Shown here one piece after another: positions 57,526 through 64,000 of a DNA stretch of 64,000 nt (its first letter is position 1; each line of letters starts with the position of its first letter). The position numbers and the translations under genes are program-made. The notes under the pieces are model-generated. The model did no database searches. It was not told the origin of the DNA and saw only the letters and a program-made list of their open reading frames with translations. Location of the stretch: NCBI RefSeq assembly GCF_900095265.1, contig NZ_LT607651.1:446304-510303 (forward strand). Reading direction: 5' to 3'. The DNA comes from Janthinobacterium sp. UMAB-56. GTDB taxonomy: Bacteria > Pseudomonadota > Gammaproteobacteria > Burkholderiales > Burkholderiaceae_D.

Positions 57526-57777
57526 ATGCGACTCCCACTACAAAGCCCGCCTGTTTCGCGCAGCGCGCGTGGCCCTATCAACGCACTAGCCAGTGGCCCG
57601 CAGGCCAGCGGCATGCAGCCGTCCGCCTGCGGACCAACCAACACCGGCCAGGGGCAGTGCTTCGATACGCACGGACCGATAGGCGGACCGACGGCCCACA
57701 ATTGCAGCGCCTGCTGCGCCCGGCGCGGCGCGATTCACTGGCAAGGCGTGAATGGCACCTTTGCCATCTGCCACTGA
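57526..57777 (+). CDS. Candidate Cys-rich RiPP precursor peptide 2 (83 aa)
   Basis: An 83-residue frame with GAGGAAGGA five bases before the ATG. It shares the LPLQ start and the V-x-RS and I-x-AL elements with peptide 1. It then has GMQPS (29-33) directly before the first Cys. The C-terminal part has six cysteines (35, 45, 60, 63, 64, 82), several Gly-Pro pairs and three His. No known family is recognised. The shared leader with a divergent Cys-rich core is the pattern expected of two substrates of one processing enzyme. Confidence 0.68.
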   Translation: MRLPLQSPPVSRSARGPINALASGPQASGMQPSACGPTNTGQGQCFDTHGPIGGPTAHNCSACCARRGAIHWQGVNGTFAICH

Positions 57778-57791
57778 AAAACTAATCCCGC

Positions 57792-57838
57792 AAGGCAGCC
57801 CTCGCCTCCTGGCCTCTGCCGGAAGCGGGGGCTGTCTT
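57792..57838. terminator. Terminator hairpin between convergent genes
   Basis: Arms 57792-57805 and 57825-57838 pair at 12 of 14 positions around a 19-base loop. The stem lies 14 bases after the second peptide gene and 39 bases before the end of the convergent radical-SAM gene, so it probably serves the peptide transcript. Confidence 0.65.
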
Positions 57839-57876
57839 GATCACCGTCCCTTCCCTCAGTATCCGCGCTGCATGTT

Positions 57877-59067
57877 CTAAAACAAATCGAGCTGCCCCGC
57901 ATTGCCTCCTTTGGCCTTGTTTCCCAACGGCGGCACCACCAGCGGGCGGCGGAACTGCGTGCTATCGAGCTGCTTGAAGCGGCCACCCTTGCCATGCAGC
58001 CCCAGCCGGTGCACAGCCTTTTCAAAGCGTTGCCCGATGAGGTCGGCCCACACGCCTTCGCCCCGCATGCGCGCGCCGAACGCGCTATCGTAATCCTTGC
58101 CGCCGCGCATTTCGCGCACCCGGTTCATCACGCGCTGGGCCCGTTCAGGGAAGTGCGCTTCCAGCCATTGCTGGAACAATGGACTCACTTCCCACGGCAG
58201 GCGCAGTACCACGTAATGGGCGTGGATGGCACCGGCGTCGCGTACGGCTTCCAGCAGTTGCTCGATTTCCGGCTCCGTCACAAAGGGAATGATGGGCGCG
58301 ATGCTCACGCCCACGGGGATACCCGCCTCCGTCAGTGTGCGGATGGTGCGCAAGCGCCGCGCCGGCGCGGCTGCGCGCGGTTCCAGGGTGCGCGCGATGG
58401 CCGGGTCCAGCGTGGTGACAGTGACGGCCACCGCTGCCAGGCGACGGGCCGCCATGGGGGCCAATATGTCGATATCGCGTTCGATCAGCGACGATTTCGT
58501 GATCAGCGCCACGGGGTGGTCGCACTCATGCAGCACCTCCAGCACGCGCCGCGTCAGTTGCCGTTCGCGTTCGCACGGCTGGTACGCATCGGTATTGACG
58601 CCCAGGGCGATCGGTTCGGGCACATACGACGGCTTGGCCAATTCGCGCCGCAACAGTTCGGGGGCATTCACCTTGGCATAGATGCGGCTTTCGAAGTCGA
58701 GGCCAGGCGACAGGCCCAGATAACTGTGCGTGGGGCGGGCAAAGCAATAAATGCAGCCATGTTCGCAGCCCCGGTACGGGTTAAGCGAAACATTGAACGG
58801 CAAATCGGGCGAGGCGTTGCGCGTGAGGATGGTGCGCGCCTGCTCGTCGCTGACCTGCGTCGTCCAGCCCGGAACCTTCGTCTCGCCAGCTGCCTCATCC
58901 AGGCCACCCACACTCCAGCCATCATCGAAACCGGCGCGCGCATGCGCCTCGTAGCGCCCTTGCAGGTTCGAGACGGCGCCGCGCCCCTTGTGGGCTTTCA
59001 GCGATTGCGGCGGCAACATGGCTTGCCCGGCATAGCTGTCATCGTGCCCTGGAATGATTGCTTTCAT
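57877..59067 (-). CDS. PA0069-family radical SAM protein
   Basis: A 396-residue radical SAM enzyme. The 4Fe4S-binding motif CxxxCxYC is present in YRGCEHGCIYCFARPTH near residue 101. The N-terminal KGRGAVSNLQGRYE and the downstream ITKSSLIERDIDIL and GIPVGVSIAPIIPF segments match the Rv2578c/PA0069 family, related to spore photoproduct lyase-like proteins. The start was set at MKAIIPGHDD (ATG 59065-59067) behind GGGG. A consensus LexA box lies 16 bases upstream, so a role in DNA damage response is likely. The reaction is unknown. Confidence 0.85.
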   Translation of the reverse strand: MKAIIPGHDDSYAGQAMLPPQSLKAHKGRGAVSNLQGRYEAHARAGFDDGWSVGGLDEAAGETKVPGWTTQVSDEQARTILTRNASPDLPFNVSLNPYRGCEHGCIYCFARPTHSYLGLSPGLDFESRIYAKVNAPELLRRELAKPSYVPEPIALGVNTDAYQPCERERQLTRRVLEVLHECDHPVALITKSSLIERDIDILAPMAARRLAAVAVTVTTLDPAIARTLEPRAAAPARRLRTIRTLTEAGIPVGVSIAPIIPFVTEPEIEQLLEAVRDAGAIHAHYVVLRLPWEVSPLFQQWLEAHFPERAQRVMNRVREMRGGKDYDSAFGARMRGEGVWADLIGQRFEKAVHRLGLHGKGGRFKQLDSTQFRRPLVVPPLGNKAKGGNAGQLDLF

Positions 59068-59082
59068 GAACGGCCCCATTAA

Positions 59083-59098
59083 CTGTATATACATACAG
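59083..59098. promoter_or_regulatory. LexA (SOS) box upstream of the radical SAM gene
   Basis: CTGTATATACATACAG has the full CTGT-N8-ACAG form with an AT-rich centre. On the minus strand a TTGATC / 17 / TAGTAT promoter-like pair lies just upstream of the box, so LexA would block the transcription start region. Confidence 0.85.
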
Positions 59099-59147
59099 TA
59101 TACTATGCCGCTGTGCAGCCAAGATCAAGGGTTACCATGATGCCGTT

Positions 59148-59843
59148 TCACGCTTTTTCAGCATGCGCCATGACATAACTCAACTGCTGCGCGACAAAAC
59201 CGTCAAATGCCGTGATCAGGGTAACGAAACGCGATGCGTCCTGCTCCAACTGCATCAAGGCATAGCAGGTCGCTTCCAGAGTCGATAACTGGTCTGGCGC
59301 GTGTGCCTTGCGAATCAGGTAGTGGGAAGCGGGCGTAGCGCGCAGTGGCAGGCGCGGCAACTGCTGCAAGGGGGGATTCAGATACAACATCTTGCGGCTC
59401 TTGCGCCAGGTGGCGTCCAGCACCACCAGCCGTAGTCGTGCCGGGTCGAGCAAGATGGCGGGGTCAAGCGCCGGCGGCGGCGCGATGCCCAGCGAACGGT
59501 CGCCGGGCGTATCCGGGTACAGCAACACATTGTGCTTGTGGGCCAGCAATGCGGTGAGGGTATCCGGGGCAAACTGCTCGCCCGTCAGCAGGCGGCTGTT
59601 GGGCAGGCTCAGGTGCAGCAAGCGGGCACTGCCCTTGGCATTCTGGACTTCCAGCGGATGCTGCAGGATCAGCACTTCCAGCGCGTGGGGAACGGGGGTA
59701 ACCCAATGGCAGATGCAGCTGGATACGGCACGCAGGCAGCGTGGGCAGCGCGCGCGTTTGGCGGGTTCCGCCAGGGAGGAGGATGCAGACGTTGGGCTGG
59801 AGATACGACTCGGGCTACTGCTGGAGGTACGGTGGGTGGTCAT
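59148..59843 (-). CDS. DTW-domain tRNA-uridine aminocarboxypropyltransferase
   Basis: A 231-residue DTW/TDD-family enzyme that adds a 3-amino-3-carboxypropyl group from SAM to tRNA uridine (acp3U). The DTW motif is seen as VVLDATWRKSRKMLYLNP near residue 140. A Cys cluster RCPRCLRAVSSCICHW (Cys33, 36, 43, 45) resembles the zinc-binding N-terminus of the E. coli TapT (YfiP) type. The first 30 residues are Ser-rich and probably disordered. It stands alone on the minus strand, with no clear operon partner. Confidence 0.85.
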   Translation of the reverse strand: MTTHRTSSSSPSRISSPTSASSSLAEPAKRARCPRCLRAVSSCICHWVTPVPHALEVLILQHPLEVQNAKGSARLLHLSLPNSRLLTGEQFAPDTLTALLAHKHNVLLYPDTPGDRSLGIAPPPALDPAILLDPARLRLVVLDATWRKSRKMLYLNPPLQQLPRLPLRATPASHYLIRKAHAPDQLSTLEATCYALMQLEQDASRFVTLITAFDGFVAQQLSYVMAHAEKA

Positions 59844-59914
59844 GGCGGAGCGCGTTCACGGCTATCTTCAAGCCGCGATTGTAGCGCCCGTGCCATGCCA
59901 AGGGGAATCTACGC

Positions 59915-61666
59915 TTAAAACTCTTCCCATTCGTCGGCGCCAGATGCCACCGGCGTCGTCGGCGCGCGCGTGCGCACAGCTTCCGCTTGCGCCGCCTTGC
60001 CCGGCGTGGACGCGGTCACGGCTGGCGCCGGCGCGCGTCGCATGGTGGGCCGCATGGCAGGTCGCGTGGCAACTGGCGCAGACGTCTTCACAGACGGGGC
60101 AGCACTGGCGGCAACATATTGCTGCGTTGCATCGAGCTTGAACAAGCCCACCACGTCGGCCAGCTTGGCAGCCTGCTCCTGCATGGATTCGGCCGCTGCG
60201 GCCGCTTCTTCCACCAGGGCTGCATTTTGCTGCGTCACCTGGTCCATCTGGCCGATGGCCTGGTTGACTTGCTCGATGCCGGCGCGCTGTTCGTCGCTGG
60301 CGTCGGTGATCTGGTTCATGATCTGCGTCACATGGCTGATGCTTTGCACGATCTCATCCATGGTGCGGCCCGCCTTGTCCACCAGTTGCGAACCGGCCTC
60401 GACCTTTTGCACAGAATCGTCGATCAAGCCCTTGATTTCCTTGGCCGCCGCGCTCGATCGCTGCGCCAGGTTGCGTACCTCGGAAGCCACCACGGCAAAA
60501 CCACGGCCCTGTTCACCGGCCCTGGCCGCTTCCACGGCCGCGTTCAAGGCCAGGATATTCGTCTGGAAGGCGATGGCGTCGATGACGCTGATGATGTCGA
60601 CGATCTTGCGCGAGGAATCGTTGATCGAGCCCATGGTGCTGACCACTTCCGACACCACCACGCCGCCCTTGCTGGCAATGTGCGAGGCATCGATGGCCAG
60701 TTGGTTGGCGCTGCGGGCATTGTCGGCATTGAGTTTCACGGTGGAGGTCAATTCTTCCATGGAAGACGCCGTTTCTTCCAGCGAGCTGGCCTGCTCTTCC
60801 GTACGCGACGACAAGTCCAGGTTGCCGGCGGCGATTTCGCTCGATGCCGTGCTGATGGAATCGGTGCCGACGCGCACCTGACCGACGATACTGACCAATT
60901 TATCGTTCATGTTTTTCAGCGCATGCATCAATTGCCCCGTTTCATCGCGGCTTTCCACCACGATATGGCTGGTCAGGTCGCCAGCGGAAACGGCTTCCGC
61001 TACCTCCACGGCGCGCGTGATGGGACGCGTGATCGAGCGCGTGATCCAGTAGGCGCAGGCGATGCCCAGCAGGATGGCGGCCACGCCCAGCGAGATCAGC
61101 AGCAAGCGACCGCTTTCGTAGCGTGAACGGATTTGCGCGGCCATGTCATCGAGCAATCGGGTTTCCAGCACTTCCAGCTTTTTCAGCGACGCTAGGTAGA
61201 TGTCGCGCTTGACGGCCATGTCGCCTTCGTACAAACGCTTGCCCAGTTCCAGGTCGCCCGCATTCTTGGCCTTGAACACATTCTTGCGCACATCCGTGTA
61301 CGCCTTGCGCGTACTCAGCACTTCCTGGAAGAGCGCCTGCTCTTCGGCGTTCAGCTCACTCTTGCCGATAGCGTTCTGGATTTCCGTGGCGCGCGACGAC
61401 GAGACCGCCATTTCCTTTTCAAACTGCTTCTGGTGTTCGGGATCGCTGACTTTCCAGGCGGCGGCAGTGCGAGCCGCGTTCACTTCGATGACCTTGGTCC
61501 ACTCGGCGATCAGGCGCTCATTGCGCACTTTGACATTGACTAGCGCATCGGTTTCCTGGCTGGCGCTTTGCATCTGCACGATGCCCACCACGGTGAGGGT
61601 CGTCAACAGGAGCAGGACGGCGGCAAAGCCGCCACCGAGACGTACGCCGATTTTGAGGTTCTTCAT
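59915..61666 (-). CDS. Methyl-accepting chemotaxis protein with four-helix sensor and CheR tether
   Basis: A 583-residue chemoreceptor. TM1 (about 8-30) precedes a four-helix-bundle periplasmic sensor (about 32-190, containing [18 protein letters not shown]). TM2 (about 192-212), HAMP and a signalling domain with [33 protein letters not shown] follow. A 70-residue Pro/Ala-rich linker ends in EWEEF, the same tether pentapeptide as the chemoreceptor at 16385-18337. The start is [10 protein letters not shown] (ATG 61664-61666, AGGA upstream). The ligand is unknown. Confidence 0.93.
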   Translation of the reverse strand: MKNLKIGVRLGGGFAAVLLLLTTLTVVGIVQMQSASQETDALVNVKVRNERLIAEWTKVIEVNAARTAAAWKVSDPEHQKQFEKEMAVSSSRATEIQNAIGKSELNAEEQALFQEVLSTRKAYTDVRKNVFKAKNAGDLELGKRLYEGDMAVKRDIYLASLKKLEVLETRLLDDMAAQIRSRYESGRLLLISLGVAAILLGIACAYWITRSITRPITRAVEVAEAVSAGDLTSHIVVESRDETGQLMHALKNMNDKLVSIVGQVRVGTDSISTASSEIAAGNLDLSSRTEEQASSLEETASSMEELTSTVKLNADNARSANQLAIDASHIASKGGVVVSEVVSTMGSINDSSRKIVDIISVIDAIAFQTNILALNAAVEAARAGEQGRGFAVVASEVRNLAQRSSAAAKEIKGLIDDSVQKVEAGSQLVDKAGRTMDEIVQSISHVTQIMNQITDASDEQRAGIEQVNQAIGQMDQVTQQNAALVEEAAAAAESMQEQAAKLADVVGLFKLDATQQYVAASAAPSVKTSAPVATRPAMRPTMRRAPAPAVTASTPGKAAQAEAVRTRAPTTPVASGADEWEEF

Positions 61667-61931
61667 TGCGTGATTCCTATCTGAAAAAAAACAATGCACA
61701 GACGCCACGAAACCGAGCAAATGCTACGTATTCATATAGCAGGCATCCGCCGTGCGGCAATCACGAGCAGCGACGCTACGCTAGCCACGTCACCAGAATG
61801 GCAGTACGCCGAAGCGCACCACTTTGGAGCAGATTGTGAGTGAATCAGGATGGTATTGCAAGAAATAAATTGCAGTAAAGCAACAACAAGAAGACGCGAT
61901 GCCGCCACGAACGGGCGGCAGGCAAACGGCG

Positions 61932-62444
61932 TCAGTTTTGCTTCACGTAAATCAATTTTGAAGTGTCGAAACCCAGCCCACGGGCTTTCTCGATCAGGCG
62001 CTGCTGCAAGGCAGGGTCCATGGTTGGTGTGCGCGACAATAACCAGAAGTAGGATTTGTCGGGGCCGCTGATCATGGAATAGCTGTAATTTTGCTGGTCC
62101 AGATCAAAAACGATGTAGGAACCATAGAATGGGCCGAAAAACGACACTTTCAGATAGCCCACGTCTTTCTTGTCGACAAAATACGCCTTGCCTTCGGCAT
62201 CCTTCCACTGCGCGTCGGCGTCCTTGTAGCCACGGTTGAGCACTTTCAAGCCGCCATCCTGGCGCAGGCTGTAGTCAGCCGTCACATGGCTCAGGCCACG
62301 TTCAAAGGAATGATCGAGGCGCGCGATCTCATACCACTTGCCAAGATAGCGGGTCGTGTCGAAGTGATTGACGGGATGAATATTCTCTGGCCGGCCGACA
62401 CAGCCGGCCAGCACGAGCGCACACAGGAACAGCAGTTTTTTCAT
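61932..62444 (-). CDS. blc: Bacterial lipocalin (outer-membrane lipoprotein)
   Basis: A 170-residue lipoprotein with lipobox LAGC (Cys15). The lipocalin signature GKWYEIARLDHSFERGLSHVTADYSLR is at residues 34-60, and YIVFDLDQQNYSYSMISGPDKSYFWLLSRTP near 108. Blc binds fatty acids or lysophospholipids at the outer membrane and is often induced by stress or starvation. It stands alone on the minus strand. Confidence 0.92.
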   Translation of the reverse strand: MKKLLFLCALVLAGCVGRPENIHPVNHFDTTRYLGKWYEIARLDHSFERGLSHVTADYSLRQDGGLKVLNRGYKDADAQWKDAEGKAYFVDKKDVGYLKVSFFGPFYGSYIVFDLDQQNYSYSMISGPDKSYFWLLSRTPTMDPALQQRLIEKARGLGFDTSKLIYVKQN

Positions 62445-62502
62445 GGTCTTCTCCGTAGCTGGAATCAGGGTAGCAATGCATGGTCGACGATGCGACGGAT
62501 CG

Positions 62503-62532
62503 CGCCATTGTTACGCATGCGTAACAATGGCG
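62503..62532. repeat. Perfect 30-bp palindrome over the stop codon of the solute-binding protein gene
   Basis: Each 15-base half is exactly the reverse complement of the other, beginning CGCCATTG and ending CAATGGCG, with no loop. It covers the last codons and stop of the gene at 62511-63266. No T tract follows on the minus strand, so it is not a standard intrinsic terminator. Confidence 0.85.
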
Positions 62533-63266
62533 GCATTGAATTGCGCGATAAAATCATCGCGATAAGGATGGGTGGCCGGCTGGCGCTCCGTAAAGCCCAG
62601 GTAACCCTGCTGGCTGGACAGTTGCACCGTTTCCTCGATCGCCGGCAGCGGCGTCCCCGCCGGCCCCGCGCGCCGGATGCGCTGCAATTCCCACTGCGCC
62701 GACAGACGGTCGCTGACATAGCAGTCGATGCGCCCGCGGATCAGCTTGAGCAAATTGGCGCGCGTACCCTTGGCCGTGTCCAGCACGACCTTCTCGGTAC
62801 GCAAGGTCGCCATCTGCGTCGCATCGCCCAGCAAAAAACCCGCGTTCACGCCGATGCGCAGGCCGGCGTAATCGGCGGGCCACTGCTGCAGCTTGCGCCT
62901 GGCCAGCACGTCCAGGTTGCACAACACCACCAGCTGCTCCGTCAGCAGCGGCATGGAATAGCGCACGTACGGCCGCTCGCTGCGCCACGAATACGGCGGA
63001 TACAGGGCGAAGGCATCGCCCGTCTGCAGCATCAGCACCCCACGCTTCCAGGGCACGGGGCGCAGCTGCACGGCATACTGCGGCATCGATTGCGCCGCTT
63101 CGCGCACGATCTCCGTGTAGATGCCTTTCAGTTGGCCATTTTCGACGTAGGAGTACGGCGGATAATCGGCGTCGCCATAGATCACCAGCGGCGTCGCGGC
63201 CCCTGCCTGTCCGCAAACAGCGAGGAACAGGCATAGCGCGGCAGGCAAAATGGGCATTCTGAACAT
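62511..63266 (-). CDS. Periplasmic solute-binding protein (SBP_bac_3-like)
   Basis: A 251-residue exported protein with a signal peptide (cleavage near AGA-ATPL). The periplasmic-binding fold starts at LVIYGDADYPPYSYVENGQLKGIYTEIVREAAQ and continues through GVLMLQTGDAFALYPPYSWRSERPYV. No ABC permease or ATPase gene is adjacent, so it may be a sensor partner or an orphan binding protein. It belongs to the group with amino-acid-type binding proteins common as orphans in Oxalobacteraceae. The substrate is unknown. Confidence 0.78.
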   Translation of the reverse strand: MFRMPILPAALCLFLAVCGQAGAATPLVIYGDADYPPYSYVENGQLKGIYTEIVREAAQSMPQYAVQLRPVPWKRGVLMLQTGDAFALYPPYSWRSERPYVRYSMPLLTEQLVVLCNLDVLARRKLQQWPADYAGLRIGVNAGFLLGDATQMATLRTEKVVLDTAKGTRANLLKLIRGRIDCYVSDRLSAQWELQRIRRAGPAGTPLPAIEETVQLSSQQGYLGFTERQPATHPYRDDFIAQFNAAIVTHA

Positions 63267-63299
63267 GCCAGAAGATTAGCATGGAAGCGCCACAAGCGA

Positions 63300-64000
63300 T
63301 CAGCCGTTGGCGCTGTTCGTGCCCAGCATCTCGTCGAGCTGGGCCAAGGTGCCCTGGTCCTTGACGACGGCGCGCAGCCACAAGTGCAGCGGCAATTCTC
63401 CCCAACTGGCGGCCTTCTCGGCCAGGTAGGCGACGGGGCTGTGCGGCTCGGTGCGGCGGAAAAAATCGGCCACCTGGCGCAGCTGAGCCAGCGCCTGCTG
63501 GCGCTGCACGATGACATCCCCGCTGGCGCCGGCGCTCTGGCCAGCGGCGGGCGGCGCGCCGGCAAAGTCCGCGCCGGGCGACAGCGGCGCAATAAAATGA
63601 ATGGCGTTTTCCAGCGCTTCGCGCGCGGCGCGAAAACTCGGACCGTCGGCGCCGAAACGCGCATCGACACTGCGCTCGAACGCCAGCAGCGACTGCATGC
63701 AGTACTGCGCATCAGCCAGCAAGCCGACGGAAAAGGCGCGCGTATTGCTTTGCCGCGCCGCCTCCATCTGCACCAGGCTTGTACCTTCGTCGTGGCGCGC
63801 ATCACCCCAGCCCTGTTGCGCCGTACCCTGCGCCTGGTCGGCGGCCGCGCGCTGGCGCGCAGCATCGAAATCCTGCAGCGAAAACAGGCCGTCGGCGCCA
63901 TCGGTCAGCGGGATCTCGCGCAGCAGCTGCGGCGTGCGCGAGAGCAGCCAGAAGACATTGCCGATGCGCTGTTCCTGGTCGCCCTCTTCCGCCGGCGGGT
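63300..64000 (-). CDS. tssA: Type VI secretion TssA (ImpA)-like protein, C-terminal part
   Basis: The frame is open to the right edge with no stop, so the gene is truncated by the window. The 233 visible residues end in the ImpA/TssA C-terminal pattern VADFFRRTEPHSPVAYLAEKAASWGELPLHLWLRAVVKDQGTLAQLDEMLG. TssA proteins cap or organise the T6SS baseplate and sheath assembly. A GTG at 63771-63773 is internal, not the start, because coding continues upstream (for example FWLLSRTPQLLREIPL). Other T6SS genes would be expected to the right of the window. Confidence 0.8.
   Translation of the reverse strand, partial: PPAEEGDQEQRIGNVFWLLSRTPQLLREIPLTDGADGLFSLQDFDAARQRAAADQAQGTAQQGWGDARHDEGTSLVQMEAARQSNTRAFSVGLLADAQYCMQSLLAFERSVDARFGADGPSFRAAREALENAIHFIAPLSPGADFAGAPPAAGQSAGASGDVIVQRQQALAQLRQVADFFRRTEPHSPVAYLAEKAASWGELPLHLWLRAVVKDQGTLAQLDEMLGTNSANG

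Noticed and set aside
55165..57777. A complete cyanobactin (patellamide-type) cluster
   Set aside because: No YcaO heterocyclase, PatF-like or oxidase gene is present, and the peptides lack the AYDG-type C-terminal recognition site. Only the protease and the N-terminal cut site resemble cyanobactin systems.

Overview
The window looks like a chromosomal segment of a high-GC betaproteobacterium of the Oxalobacteraceae (Janthinobacterium, Massilia or Duganella type). This is inferred from the protein families, from the order rpsO-pnp-(quinone oxidoreductase)-tpiA-secG-tRNA-Leu-nuoA..., and from the block ilvB-ilvN-ilvC ... pssA-leuA, both of which I know from Burkholderiales. No insertion sequence, prophage or CRISPR array was seen.

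Region 1 (1-21.2 kb, minus strand): a 13-gene nuo block (nuoA to the start of nuoM) encodes the proton-pumping NADH dehydrogenase. Upstream lie tRNA-Leu(GAG), secG, tpiA and a quinone oxidoreductase. Four accessory genes (SEL1 protein, GIN-domain protein, a 69-residue exported protein and a chemoreceptor) sit between the oxidoreductase and pnp-rpsO. Region 2 (21.4-33.8 kb): two plus-strand lipoprotein genes, then leuA, pssA, a tandem SIMPL-protein duplication, an MFS exporter, a small membrane protein and ilvC-ilvN-ilvB. Region 3 (34.3-37.8 kb): an ECF-like sigma factor operon with DUF3619, DUF3106 and RDD proteins, then a group III truncated hemoglobin and a pseudouridine synthase.

Region 4 (37.9-44.7 kb): a complete ISC iron-sulfur assembly operon (iscR-iscS-iscU-iscA-hscB-hscA-fdx-iscX, plus a methyltransferase). 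It has a clear sigma-70 promoter overlapped by a near-consensus IscR box. Region 5 (44.8-50.3 kb): a NADAR protein beside a uracil-DNA-glycosylase-like protein that lacks the usual catalytic Asp, an aromatic-degradation operon (VOC protein, FAH, MaiA) divergent from a LysR regulator, and a ChaC-like gene.

Region 6 (50.5-57.8 kb) is the most novel part. A sigma-54 activator with an AAA+ / HTH / TPR layout is translationally coupled to a DUF917 protein and a hydantoin/Asp-Glu-type racemase. Next comes a near-perfect -24/-12 (sigma-54) promoter driving a PatA/PatG-family subtilisin-like protease, the family that processes cyanobactins. After it are two small Cys-rich peptide genes with good Shine-Dalgarno sites. 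They share a leader and a G-V/M-x-P-S site resembling the PatA recognition sequence. No YcaO heterocyclase or other tailoring gene is present in the window. I read this as a candidate undescribed ribosomal peptide (RiPP) system under sigma-54 control.

Region 7 (57.9-64 kb): a radical-SAM gene of the PA0069 family under a consensus LexA box, a DTW-domain tRNA modification enzyme, a second chemoreceptor, a bacterial lipocalin, a periplasmic solute-binding protein and the C-terminal part of a type VI secretion TssA-like protein. Both chemoreceptors end in a CheR-type tether pentapeptide.
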